DNA from: Chloroflexi bacterium GWB2_54_36
GTDB lineage: Bacteria; Chloroflexota; Anaerolineae; Anaerolineales; Anaerolineaceae
Direction of reading: 5' to 3'
DNA length: 40,121 nt
Assembly: GCA_001796355.1 (NCBI GenBank)
Contig: MGMG01000001.1
Span: forward strand, 1 to 40,121
Both the position numbers and the translations under genes were made by a program. Positions within the stretch are counted from its first letter, which is position 1. Each line of letters begins with the position of its first letter. The notes under the pieces were generated by a model, which was not told the origin of the DNA, made no database searches, and saw nothing but the letters and a program-made list of their open reading frames with translations. Of this stretch, positions 31,529-40,108 are shown in pieces.

Positions 31529-33466
31529 ATGAGATTGGAAAGTAATTTAGGCACAACGGTCATCGAACAGGACGTCAAACATACACCGCGCAATAACTGG
31601 CACCAGTGGTTGATCGGCCGCCCGCTGCAAACTGCGGATGCGCCGCATCAGACCATTGGAAAGACTGTTGGCCTGGCAGTCTTTGCCTCCGATGCGCTTT
31701 CATCTACCGCTTACGCCACCCAGGAAATCATGATGATCCTGGCGATCGCAGGCAGCGGCACTCTGGGATATGTATTTCCCATTTCGATCGTCATTGTTCT
31801 TCTCATGGCGATTGTGACCATATCGTACCAGCAAACCATCCATGCCTATCCTGGCGGTGGTGGCGCGTATATTGTCGCTCGCGATAACCTGGGTGAGTTA
31901 CCCGCGCAAACCGCCGGAGCCGCCCTGTTAACCGATTACATTTTGACCGTCGCCGTTTCGATTTCTGCCGGGATCGCGCAAATTACTTCGGCTTTTCCTA
32001 ATCTGTATCCTTTTCGCGTTGAAATTGCCGTCGCAATGGTGTTTATGATCATGCTGGTCAATTTGCGCGGGGTAAAAGAATCGGGCATCGCCTTCGCCAT
32101 CCCGACTTACTTCTTTGTAATATCCATGGTCCTGACCGTTGGGGTGGGCTTTTTCCGCTTTCTGACCGGGTCGCTGGGTACGGTGGTCAACCCGCCCGCG
32201 TTTTCGGTTGAAGGCGCTGTTGGCATGGTAACGCCATTTTTGCTGCTGCATGCCTTCGCCAGCGGTACGGCTGCACTAACCGGAATCGAAGCCATCTCCA
32301 ACGGGATCACTGCTTTCAAAGAGCCGCGCAGTAAAAATGCCGGCATTACGTTGGTTTGGATGTCTGGCATCCTTGGCACTCTGTTCCTTGGAATCTCATT
32401 CCTGTCAGGTAAAATCGCGTCTGTTCCCTCTGAAGCAGAGACGATTATTTCGCAACTAGCCCGAACGGTGTACGGTGGGGAAGGATTTTTGTATCTGGCA
32501 TTAATTGCCGGTACTGCGGTTATCTTAATTATGGCAGCCAACACCGCCTTTGCCGATTTTCCACGATTGGGTGCCTTACACGCAGGGGACGGCTTTTTGC
32601 CGCGCCAGCTTACTTTCCGCGGCAGCCGACTGGTTTACTCGCGCGGCATCGTTGCTCTGGCAGTGATCGCCTCCCTGCTGATCGTGGCATTCCAGGCCAG
32701 CGTCACGCGCCTGATCCCGCTGTACGCAATCGGCGTATTCCTCTCCTTTACCCTGTCGCAGGCTGGCATGGCGCGCCGCTGGTGGAAATCGGGACATCTC
32801 AAACCGGATGAGCAAATTGTGGAACCTGGGTCGATTGTAAAATATGATAAGAATTGGAAAGTAAAGTTGATTATCAATGGCCTAGGCATGGTTTCAACAT
32901 TTATTGTTATGATCGTATTTGCGGTCACTAAATTTATGGATGGAGCCTGGATAATTATCGTTTTGGTTCCCATTTTGGTAACCATCTTTTTTACGATCCA
33001 TCATCATTACAAATCGCTGGCCAAAAACTTGTCTCTTGATAATTACAACACACCTATGCGCGTCTCGCACAACCGGGTGGTGCTGCTGATCGCCGGCGTC
33101 CATCGCGGTACTCTGGTAGCGCTGGCGTATGCTCGGTCGCTTTCGGCGGATGTGACGGCGGTGCATGTCTCCATCGACCCGCTTGAATCTCAAAAGGTGG
33201 TCGACAAATGGAACGCTTACGGCGAAGGCACCCGCCTGGTGGTGCTGGACTCGCCCTACCGGCTCTTCATTGAACCCTTGATGGCTTTTATCGAAGCCCT
33301 ATTGAAAAACCGGCAGCCCACAGAAGTATTGACCATCGTGGTGCCGCAATTCGTTACACCTCACTGGTGGGAGAACCTGTTGCATAACCAGACGGCGTTG
33401 ATGCTGCGCTTCGCGCTGCTGTTCAAGCAGGGACTGGTGATTTTGGAAGTGCCGTATAACGTGTAA
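31529..33466 (+). CDS. KimA-like APC-family potassium transporter
   Basis: 645 residues with AAAAAGG upstream. After LIGRPLQTADAPHQTIGKTV, helix 1 carries AVFASDALSSTAYATQEIMM, the hallmark of KimA/YdaO-type APC transporters; HAYPGGGGAYIVARDNLGEL follows helix 2. About 12 membrane helices reach residue 490. The C-terminal 150 residues are cytoplasmic (VVLLIAGVHRGTLVALAYAR, SADVTAVHVSIDPLESQKVV) and resemble the Usp-like domain of KimA, the site of dimerisation and c-di-AMP binding in that protein. It should import K+ with H+. The 68-bp gap upstream is too short for a ydaO (c-di-AMP) riboswitch. It is likely controlled by the KdpDE-like pair. Confidence 0.87.
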   Translation: MRLESNLGTTVIEQDVKHTPRNNWHQWLIGRPLQTADAPHQTIGKTVGLAVFASDALSSTAYATQEIMMILAIAGSGTLGYVFPISIVIVLLMAIVTISYQQTIHAYPGGGGAYIVARDNLGELPAQTAGAALLTDYILTVAVSISAGIAQITSAFPNLYPFRVEIAVAMVFMIMLVNLRGVKESGIAFAIPTYFFVISMVLTVGVGFFRFLTGSLGTVVNPPAFSVEGAVGMVTPFLLLHAFASGTAALTGIEAISNGITAFKEPRSKNAGITLVWMSGILGTLFLGISFLSGKIASVPSEAETIISQLARTVYGGEGFLYLALIAGTAVILIMAANTAFADFPRLGALHAGDGFLPRQLTFRGSRLVYSRGIVALAVIASLLIVAFQASVTRLIPLYAIGVFLSFTLSQAGMARRWWKSGHLKPDEQIVEPGSIVKYDKNWKVKLIINGLGMVSTFIVMIVFAVTKFMDGAWIIIVLVPILVTIFFTIHHHYKSLAKNLSLDNYNTPMRVSHNRVVLLIAGVHRGTLVALAYARSLSADVTAVHVSIDPLESQKVVDKWNAYGEGTRLVVLDSPYRLFIEPLMAFIEALLKNRQPTEVLTIVVPQFVTPHWWENLLHNQTALMLRFALLFKQGLVILEVPYNV

Positions 33467-33496
33467 ATCCGCCGCAATATAATTGATTTCATCCTT

Positions 33497-33591
33497 CCAG
33501 GTGTCCCAAAACGCCTGGGTTTCCACGGCAGCCCCTACCGCGGAAAGGGGCACGGTTCAGCCATCGCAGATGCGATCGGACATCGTGCCCT
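33497..33591. repeat. Two hairpins in the gap after the transporter
   Basis: CCAGGTGT (33497-33504) pairs with ACGCCTGG (33511-33518), followed by GTTTCC, a weak terminator. AGGGGCACG (33546-33554) then pairs with CGTGCCCT (33584-33591) around an inner ATCGCA/TGCGAT stem, making a branched hairpin similar to 11229-11277. Confidence 0.45.
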
Positions 33592-33648
33592 AAATTTTAT
33601 AATGGTTGGGAAAACAAACCTTCTAATGAAACGCTAATCGAAGAACTA

Positions 33649-33677
33649 TTGACATCTCTATACCCTTAAACTATATT
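33649..33677 (+). promoter_or_regulatory. Strong promoter of the haem gene cluster
   Basis: TTGACA (33649-33654) and TATATT (33672-33677) are separated by exactly 17 bp. The start near 33684 gives a short leader to the HTH regulator at 33723. An AT-rich CTATAT...ATATAG inverted repeat surrounds the -10 and start, a possible operator for self-control. Confidence 0.65.
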
Positions 33678-33722
33678 TGTACATAGACATCATGAGATAT
33701 ATATAGGAAAGCATAGATCTGC

Positions 33723-34346
33723 ATGGTCGACAATTCCCCCTGGCTATCCCTATCTGAAGCTGCTCAATTGCTTGGCGTCCATTTTACCACCTTGCGCCGT
33801 TGGACGAACGCTGGCCTGGTGGAGCATATCCGCACGCCTGGCGGTAAAAGAAAGTATACCCGCAAAGCGATTGAGGAATTTCTGGAACGCCACCGGAGCC
33901 AGGTTTCGAATCCCCTTGTGCTGCATCAGTTCACATCCAAATTGGTTTCCAAAACGCGCGAGGAACTTCGCACCAGTGATATTCCTGACCAGGCCTGGTA
34001 CCTTCAACTGAGTGAAGCACACCGCCTGCAAATGCGGAATTCGGGCAATCGATTGATTGCTCTCCTTTTCCAATACTGCGCTCGTGATGCAAATGGCGAT
34101 GTCTTTCTTAAGGAAGGCGATCGGATCGCCCACGAATACGGCCGGTTTTGTTTTTCAGTCGGAATGACGCTGGCAGAATGCACCCGGACGTTCTTGTTTT
34201 TCCGTAGATCCATGCTCAACTCAATCCACGAAACAGGAACACTTCAAGGCATGGCTGACGTGGACAGCCATCAACTTTTCCAGAGAATGGTCTATTTTTT
34301 GGATGAGATTACGGTCGGCATGGTTTCGGAATACAGCAATCCCTAA
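33723..34346 (+). CDS. HTH regulator with helical sensor-like domain
   Basis: 207 residues. Residues 8-58 form a MerR/excisionase-type winged helix (LSLSEAAQLLGVHFTTLRRW then LVEHIRTPGGKRKYTRKAIE). After a short linker, the C-terminal 125 residues are all-helical (LQMRNSGNRLIALLFQYCAR, GDRIAHEYGRFCFSVGMTLA, ECTRTFLFFRRSMLNSIHET, FQRMVYFLDEITVGMVSEYS). They recall the globin-like, RsbR N-terminal-type sensor bundle, though without a confident haem-ligand assignment. It is the first gene of the haem cluster, 29 nt before the radical SAM gene, and has a strong promoter. A role in sensing haem, redox state or stress for this operon is inferred. Confidence 0.75.
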   Translation: MVDNSPWLSLSEAAQLLGVHFTTLRRWTNAGLVEHIRTPGGKRKYTRKAIEEFLERHRSQVSNPLVLHQFTSKLVSKTREELRTSDIPDQAWYLQLSEAHRLQMRNSGNRLIALLFQYCARDANGDVFLKEGDRIAHEYGRFCFSVGMTLAECTRTFLFFRRSMLNSIHETGTLQGMADVDSHQLFQRMVYFLDEITVGMVSEYSNP

Positions 34347-34375
34347 AACAACCCCCATCTGAACAGGTAAATGCA

Positions 34376-35569
34376 ATGCAGCTTATCCGCCAACCTTTGT
34401 ATGATCTGAAAACTCGCCCTTTTATGGTGATTTGGGAGACGACCCAGGCTTGCGATCTGGCCTGCAAGCACTGCCGGGCTGAGTCTCAGCCCGAACACAA
34501 CCCCAACGCTCTGTCCTTCGAGGAAGGGAAAAAACTCATCGACCAGGTGGTTGACCTGGGTAAACCTCACCCGCTGTTTATCATGACCGGCGGGGATCCC
34601 TTCAAGCGCAAGGATATTTTTGATCTGACGGATTATGCCGCCCGACAGGGGCTGCCAGTGGCGCTTTCTCCGTCGGGCACGCCGCTGCTCAACATAGGCA
34701 ACCTTGCTCGACTGCAGGATGTCGGCTGCAAGGTCATTTCCCTCAGTCTGGACGCCAGCACGCCCGCTGCGCATGACGCCTTTCGCGGTGTGGCCGGATC
34801 TTACGATTGGACAGTCAACGGTTGGAAAACGGCGCGTGAAATCGGCCTGAAGCTGCAGGTCAATACGACGGTCACCCGCTACAATCTGGATGACTTACCT
34901 GATATGTTTGCGTTGGTCCGCTTTTTGGGCGTCATGACCTGGAGCCTCTTCTTCCTGGTACCCACCGGCCGTGGGTTGGCGGCGGATGAAATCTCGCCGG
35001 AAGATTACGAAGCGGTGATGAACTTCCTCTACGACGCATCCAAATACGTCAGCCTCAAAACCACTGAGGGCCACCATTACAAGCGGGTCGTCCTGCAGCG
35101 GGCATACCTGGAAGCCAACGGCCTGCCGGTGGAAAAGTACATGCAATTGAACGATACCTACTACCGTTTGAGCGCAGCGCTCCACAAGCACCTTGAGGAT
35201 GGCCCTGTCCCGCTCATCGAACCGGATCGCATGCGGCGAACGCCGCTCCATGTCAATGCCGGCGACGGGTTTGTGTTCATCTCGCTGTTGGGCGAGGTAT
35301 TCCCTTCAGGTTACTTGCCGCTCAGCGCTGGAAACGTCCGCACGCAAACCCTGAAAGAAATTTATCAGGAAAGTAACCTCTTTAAATCATTAAGAAACAA
35401 GGACGCGTTAAAAGGCCGCTGTGGAGCATGTGAATATCGATATGTCTGCGGCGGGTCGCGGTCGCGCGCATTTGCTACTGCAGGAGATTATCTGGCGGAA
35501 GAACCTTTCTGTTCCTATCAGCCCGGTTCCTTCCCCTTCCCAGAAGCGATTCAGGAAATGAAACACTAA
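34376..35569 (+). CDS. Radical SAM/SPASM protein (TIGR04053-like)
   Basis: 397 residues. The [4Fe-4S]/SAM site is Cys26-x3-Cys30-x2-Cys33 in TTQACDLACKHCRAE. LFIMTGGDPFKRKDIFD is the following GGDP motif. LQVNTTVTRYNLDDLPDMFA and TWSLFFLVPTGRGL are typical of the family. The C-terminal SPASM part has four-cysteine spacing in GRCGACEYRYVCGGSRSRAF plus a later Cys, for an auxiliary cluster. The closest types I recognise are TIGR04053 and AhbD/NirJ-like haem proteins. AhbD decarboxylates iron-coproporphyrin III to haem. Because it sits next to hemQ and hemH, a haem-related role is likely, but the exact reaction is unknown. Confidence 0.85.
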   Translation: MQLIRQPLYDLKTRPFMVIWETTQACDLACKHCRAESQPEHNPNALSFEEGKKLIDQVVDLGKPHPLFIMTGGDPFKRKDIFDLTDYAARQGLPVALSPSGTPLLNIGNLARLQDVGCKVISLSLDASTPAAHDAFRGVAGSYDWTVNGWKTAREIGLKLQVNTTVTRYNLDDLPDMFALVRFLGVMTWSLFFLVPTGRGLAADEISPEDYEAVMNFLYDASKYVSLKTTEGHHYKRVVLQRAYLEANGLPVEKYMQLNDTYYRLSAALHKHLEDGPVPLIEPDRMRRTPLHVNAGDGFVFISLLGEVFPSGYLPLSAGNVRTQTLKEIYQESNLFKSLRNKDALKGRCGACEYRYVCGGSRSRAFATAGDYLAEEPFCSYQPGSFPFPEAIQEMKH

Positions 35570-35647
35570 TTTCATCCGATTGAGGTTTGTGGCTGTAGCC
35601 GCTGCGGGCGGAGGGATTAACTTTGTCTCAGCCCGAGGAGTAAACGA

Positions 35648-36328
35648 ATGAGTGAGCGTCTGTTGGGTTTCTTCTATTTTTTTCAGTTCACTTCAGTTTA
35701 TTGGGGATTAACTGCCGACGAACGCCGGGATGTGCAGGCGCGCATGTTGACTGACCTGGAAGCTGCCAAACTTCATTTTGATCTCTACCAGGTCTTTCCG
35801 CTGGATGCCCAGGTGGATCTGCTCCTGTGGTGTACGGTTCAGTTGACCGAGGAAATGACCCCCGAGCAATTCTTCAAAGTCGCAGCCGGGATGTTGATGC
35901 CCTACCGACAATTGGTTTCTCCGAAATTGATCTGGTGGGGCATGACCCGTTCCTCCGATTACGCGCGCGGGAAATCTGCTCAAGAAATCGATCCGTTCGA
36001 TGGCCAGCGCGGCCGTTACCTGGTGGTCTATCCATTTTCCAAGAGCAGCGAATGGTACAAATTGAGCCGCGACACCCGTCAGGGCATGATGAACGAGCAT
36101 ATCCGCATCGGCCATCAATACCCGCAGATCAAGCAATTGCTGCTCTACTCGACCGGACTGCAAGACCAGGAATTTATCGTCACCTACGAGACCGAAGACC
36201 TCGGTCAGTTCTCGGCATTGGTGGCGGAATTACGCAGCAGTGAAGCGCGCCGGTTTACCAGCATGGATACACCCGTTTTCACGGCCATTTACCACAACCC
36301 TGAAGAAACATTGGGCCTGTTCATATAA
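35648..36328 (+). CDS. hemQ: Coproheme decarboxylase / chlorite dismutase family
   Basis: 226 residues with GAGGAGTAAACG before the ATG. The Cld-family ferredoxin-like fold is recognisable in the C-terminal half: GRYLVVYPFSKSSEWYKLSR, NEHIRIGHQYPQIKQLLLYS and GLQDQEFIVTYETEDL. His156 matches the axial haem ligand and Tyr128 the tyrosine needed for radical decarboxylation in HemQ/ChdC. True chlorite dismutases have other distal residues. With hemH and hemY following, it completes the coproporphyrin-dependent pathway, oxidising the two propionates of coproheme to vinyls to give haem b. It ends 7 nt before hemH. Confidence 0.9.
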   Translation: MSERLLGFFYFFQFTSVYWGLTADERRDVQARMLTDLEAAKLHFDLYQVFPLDAQVDLLLWCTVQLTEEMTPEQFFKVAAGMLMPYRQLVSPKLIWWGMTRSSDYARGKSAQEIDPFDGQRGRYLVVYPFSKSSEWYKLSRDTRQGMMNEHIRIGHQYPQIKQLLLYSTGLQDQEFIVTYETEDLGQFSALVAELRSSEARRFTSMDTPVFTAIYHNPEETLGLFI

Positions 36329-36335
36329 GGAACTC

Positions 36336-37298
36336 ATGAACCCAAAACATGCGATTCTTCTTTTGGCTTACGGCGGTCCTGACTCTCTGGATGACGTCGA
36401 ACCCTATCTCCTGGATGTACGCGGTGGCCGCGCCACTCCACCGGAGTTGGTCGAGGAAATTCGCGGCCGGTATGCAGCGATTGGCGGCAAATCTCCGCTG
36501 TTAGAGATCACCCGCCGCCAGGGGCAGGCCCTGGAAGCGCAGCTCAACCGCAATTCGCCCGGGAATTACCGGGTCTTTGTTGGGATGCGCCACTGGAAGC
36601 CATACATCCGCGAGGCGGTCGATCAAATTGCCCACGAGGGCATAACCCGGGTGACTGCCATTTGCATGAGCCCATTCTTTTCAAGGATGAGCACCGGCGC
36701 GTATTACGAGCACCTTCAACAGGCCATCGAACAGCAACCCTCGGAATCCGCCTGGCGGAAAGGACTCAACCTGCGGAAAATCGAAGCCTGGTACGACCAC
36801 CCGGATTTCGTCCATGTGCTGACTGTTAATCTACAGAACGGCCTCAAGCAATTCGGTCAAGATGCGCAGCCGCGAAAAGACCGCCCGGTCGTGCTTTTTA
36901 CCGCCCATAGTTTGCCGGCTGCATTGACTGAACAAGCCGATCCCTATGCCGGGCAGTTTGCCGACCTGTGTAACCGGGTTGCGGAAGGAGTGGGGTTGCA
37001 GCCGGAGGATTGGCAGGCTTGCTATCAAAGCGCTGGAGCCCGGAATGGCCGCTGGTTGGGGCCATCGCTTGAGGATAGCTTGCAAAAGCTGGCACCCGAA
37101 GGGAGAAAAACCGTTCTGGTAGCGTCCATTGGGTTCCTCTGCGACCATGTGGAGGTGCTGTACGACATCGACATCGAAGCCCGGCGCCTCGCAGCGCAGG
37201 CTGGCATTCATCTGGAGCGCACTGCTTCAATGAATGACCAACCCCTTTTTATTGCAGCGCTGGCTGAAATTATTCAACCGGGAGGAAGAAAATCGTGA
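36336..37298 (+). CDS. hemH: Coproporphyrin/protoporphyrin ferrochelatase
   Basis: 320 residues from ATG 36336; TAAGGA of the hemQ stop region serves as ribosome site. An upstream in-frame start at 36240 would overlap hemQ by about 90 bp and adds unrelated residues. Landmarks are LLLAYGGPDSLDDVEPYLLD, a chelatase loop VRGGRATPPELVEEIRGRYA, VGMRHWKPYIREAV, ICMSPFFSRMSTGAYYEHLQ, FTAHSLP with His191 and GFLCDHVEVLYDIDIEA with Glu273, the metal-binding pair. It inserts Fe2+ into the porphyrin; the presence of hemQ argues that the substrate is coproporphyrin III. It overlaps hemY by 4 nt. Confidence 0.93.
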   Translation: MNPKHAILLLAYGGPDSLDDVEPYLLDVRGGRATPPELVEEIRGRYAAIGGKSPLLEITRRQGQALEAQLNRNSPGNYRVFVGMRHWKPYIREAVDQIAHEGITRVTAICMSPFFSRMSTGAYYEHLQQAIEQQPSESAWRKGLNLRKIEAWYDHPDFVHVLTVNLQNGLKQFGQDAQPRKDRPVVLFTAHSLPAALTEQADPYAGQFADLCNRVAEGVGLQPEDWQACYQSAGARNGRWLGPSLEDSLQKLAPEGRKTVLVASIGFLCDHVEVLYDIDIEARRLAAQAGIHLERTASMNDQPLFIAALAEIIQPGGRKS

Positions 37299-38764
37299 GT
37301 CAGTCCGCTGTCAATGAACCGACCAGCCGGAAGGTTATCGTCGTTGGAGGAGGAATTGCGGGGTTATCCGCCGCATTCTACCTGCAGCAGGAAGGTAAAG
37401 CCAAAAATGCGGCGCTCTCCATCACCCTGGTTGATGCCAACCCGAAATTGGGCGGTAAGATCCTGACGGAGAAAATAGACGGTTTTACGATCGAAGGCGG
37501 ACCGGACTGCTTTATCAGCCAAAAACCATGGGCCGCCGAGTTAGCCCACCAGCTCGGGATTCAGGATGACCTGATCGGTACCAACGATCACCAGCGCAAA
37601 ACTTTCGTTCTGAATAATGGCAAGCTTACCCCGCTGCCGGACGGCGTCATGTTGATTGTTCCCACCCGGATCATGCCGTTCGTCCTTTCGCCCCTCATCA
37701 CCTGGCCAGGAAAAATCCGCATGGGATTGGACTGGTTCATTCCCCGCCGGCCAGGGCGTGATGACGAAACTGTGGGTGACTTTGTGCGGCGCCGGTTGGG
37801 AAGCGAGGCGTTGGATAAAATCGCCGAACCGCTGCTTTCGGGGATTCATGTCTCGGACCCTGAAAAACAAAGCCTTCTGGCAACCTTCCCGCGCTTCCGT
37901 TCCATCGAGGAAAAACACGGCAGTTTGATCCGCGGCATGTTGGCCGAGCGCAAGGCTGCCAAGGCCAGAAAGTCCGCAGGGGCCAGGCGGGTATCGCTCT
38001 TTCAGTCTTTCAAGCAAGGCGTCGGCCGGTTAACCGAGGCTGTGGAAACGGCTTTGACCGACTGCCGGTTGATCAAGGATACGCGGGTTGTTTCGATAGC
38101 GCGCGGCGGCGAATGGGGCTACCAGATCGACCTTAGCAGCGGGGAAACGCTCACGGCGGACGCAGTGGTTCTGGCAACGCCGGCGTATGTCGCCGCTGAA
38201 CTGCTCGCGCCGGTCAGCCTGGATATTGCCAGAATGTTAAATGCCTTTGAGTATGTATCCACCGCTACGATTTCCCTTGGATTTCGCAAACAGGATATCC
38301 AAAAGCCGTTCATGGGCTTTGGGTTTGTCAACCCAAGCACGGAAAAGCGCCGTATCTCCGCTTGCACCTGGACTTCCTTCAAATTCGACCACCGCGCCCC
38401 GGACGATCACATATTACTGCGCTGCTTTGTGGGCGGTCCCGGCAAAGAAGAAATGGTTGAACTGGATGATGAATCGCTCATCAAAATTGCACGCGCAGAG
38501 CTGGCGGACATTTTAGACCTTACTGCAGAACCCGTGCTGACCCGCATTTATCGCTGGCGCAAGGCCAACCCGCAATACAACCTGGGTCATCTGGATAACG
38601 TACGCCAGACTTTTGAAGCCTGCGCCAAAGAACTGCCCGGCATCTACCTCACCGGGTCTACATACGAAGGGGTGGGGATTCCGGATTGCGTCCGTCAGGG
38701 GCAGCAGGTTGCAGAAAAAGTGATGGGTTTTCTAAATGAAACGAAAGAAGAAAGTTACCTTTAG
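37295..38764 (+). CDS. hemY: Coproporphyrinogen/protoporphyrinogen oxidase (FAD)
   Basis: 489 residues from GTG 37295, overlapping hemH by 4 nt. The FAD-binding dinucleotide fold is VIVVGGGIAGLSAAFYLQQE (Gly18-x-Gly20-x2-Gly23), followed by GGKILTEKIDGFTIEGGPDC, FVLNNGKLTPLPDG, VGDFVRRRLGSEALDKIAEP and FRSIEEKHGSLIRGML. The C-terminal YLTGSTYEGVGIPDCVRQGQ is the standard end of HemY/CgoX. It uses O2 to oxidise coproporphyrinogen III (or protoporphyrinogen IX) in six electrons, on the cytoplasmic membrane face. The cluster with hemQ and hemH supports coproporphyrin as product. HemA follows after 18 nt. Confidence 0.93.
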   Translation: MSQSAVNEPTSRKVIVVGGGIAGLSAAFYLQQEGKAKNAALSITLVDANPKLGGKILTEKIDGFTIEGGPDCFISQKPWAAELAHQLGIQDDLIGTNDHQRKTFVLNNGKLTPLPDGVMLIVPTRIMPFVLSPLITWPGKIRMGLDWFIPRRPGRDDETVGDFVRRRLGSEALDKIAEPLLSGIHVSDPEKQSLLATFPRFRSIEEKHGSLIRGMLAERKAAKARKSAGARRVSLFQSFKQGVGRLTEAVETALTDCRLIKDTRVVSIARGGEWGYQIDLSSGETLTADAVVLATPAYVAAELLAPVSLDIARMLNAFEYVSTATISLGFRKQDIQKPFMGFGFVNPSTEKRRISACTWTSFKFDHRAPDDHILLRCFVGGPGKEEMVELDDESLIKIARAELADILDLTAEPVLTRIYRWRKANPQYNLGHLDNVRQTFEACAKELPGIYLTGSTYEGVGIPDCVRQGQQVAEKVMGFLNETKEESYL

Positions 38765-38782
38765 GATGATGGAATTCCAGCC

Positions 38783-40108
38783 ATGCGCCTGATCTGTTTG
38801 AGCGTTTCCCATCACAACACGCCGGTTGAGATGCGAGAGTGTTTGAGCATCACGCCGGATAGGATCGAAAGCGCATTATCGGAAATTCCAATTCGGGTCG
38901 GCGAATTTGAGCTGATCCGCGAGATGGTTTTCCTTTCCACCTGCAACCGGTTAGAAATCTATGCTTTGATTTCTTCGACTGATGAGTTGGAAGAAGTTTC
39001 TAATTCGATTTTTCAACCTGTTTTGACCTATCTTCGCGATGTGTTTGAAGTTCCAATCCATCCTATCGAACCCTATATCCGCTTTTTCACCGGAAATTCA
39101 ACGGTCGCACATCTCTTTCAGGTGACCGCCGGGTTGGATTCAATTGCTATCGGGGAGACTCAAATCCTGGGCCAGGTCTCGCAGGCTCTGGATATTGCGC
39201 TGCAGTGTGACAGCGCCCGGCATGTCCTTGCTTCACTATTTAGAGCAGCCATTCATGCCGGGAAACGGGTGCAAAATGAGACCGAAATCGGCCGCCGCCC
39301 CGTTAGCATCTCCTCCATCGCCGTTCAGCTTGCCGAAACAACCCTGGGTACCCTGACCGATAAACAAATTTTGGTCATTGGCGCGGGGAAAATGGGCGGA
39401 TATGCAATTACATCCTTGCGGGAGCATGGCGCTCAGCAAATCACCCTCGCCAACCGCACTTATCAGCGTGCAACCGAAATGGCGGCGAAATATGGCGGGG
39501 TAGCTTTACCTTTCGAGAACATGCCGGATGGTTTGAAAGAAGCTGACGTTGTATTTACCTCGACTGCTGCATTGCAGCCGATCCTGCAGCAGGATTTGAT
39601 TGGCAAAATTATGTCACGGCGGCCGCACAGACCGCTGACATTGATCGACCTGGCAGTGCCAAGGAATGTAGAGACCAGGGTCAGGGGAATAGCCAATGTC
39701 CAGTTGTTCGATATGGACGATCTGCAAAGATTTGTTGGCATTTCAGATAATGGCAGCCACCAGAACATTACTTATGCAAAATCAATCGTTGCTGAGGAGG
39801 TGGCAGATTACGAAAAACTGCTCCGGGTAATACCCTTTATCGGCGAACTGCATAAGAAAGTGGAGCAAATCAGGCAGTTTGAGGTTGCCAGGACACTAAG
39901 GCATTTATCTGATCCGGATCCTGAAGTCCTTGAACAAATTGATCTGCTTTCCCGGGCCCTGGTTCGAAAAATTTTGCATGAGCCGACCATGCATTTACGT
40001 ACCGAAACGAATCAGGAAACCCTAAACGATTATGTGGACATATTATCCCGATTATTTGATCTGAGCGAGCCCGAGCCGGATCTTTCTCTTAAAAAGGTAG
40101 CGATATGA
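38783..40108 (+). CDS. hemA: Glutamyl-tRNA reductase
   Basis: 441 residues. The catalytic domain has HHNTPVEMRECLSITPD and Cys54 in VFLSTCNRLEIYAL, the nucleophile that takes the glutamyl group. Then TAGLDSIAIGETQILGQVSQ, AAIHAGKRVQNETEIGRRPV and SISSIAVQLAE lead to the NADPH domain (ILVIGAGKMGGYAITSLREH). LIDLAVPRNVE and the helical dimerisation domain (VRKILHEPTMHLRTE) complete it. It catalyses the first step of the C5 pathway to 5-aminolaevulinate. Its stop codon overlaps the next ATG (ATGA), so the operon continues past the window. Confidence 0.95.
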   Translation: MRLICLSVSHHNTPVEMRECLSITPDRIESALSEIPIRVGEFELIREMVFLSTCNRLEIYALISSTDELEEVSNSIFQPVLTYLRDVFEVPIHPIEPYIRFFTGNSTVAHLFQVTAGLDSIAIGETQILGQVSQALDIALQCDSARHVLASLFRAAIHAGKRVQNETEIGRRPVSISSIAVQLAETTLGTLTDKQILVIGAGKMGGYAITSLREHGAQQITLANRTYQRATEMAAKYGGVALPFENMPDGLKEADVVFTSTAALQPILQQDLIGKIMSRRPHRPLTLIDLAVPRNVETRVRGIANVQLFDMDDLQRFVGISDNGSHQNITYAKSIVAEEVADYEKLLRVIPFIGELHKKVEQIRQFEVARTLRHLSDPDPEVLEQIDLLSRALVRKILHEPTMHLRTETNQETLNDYVDILSRLFDLSEPEPDLSLKKVAI

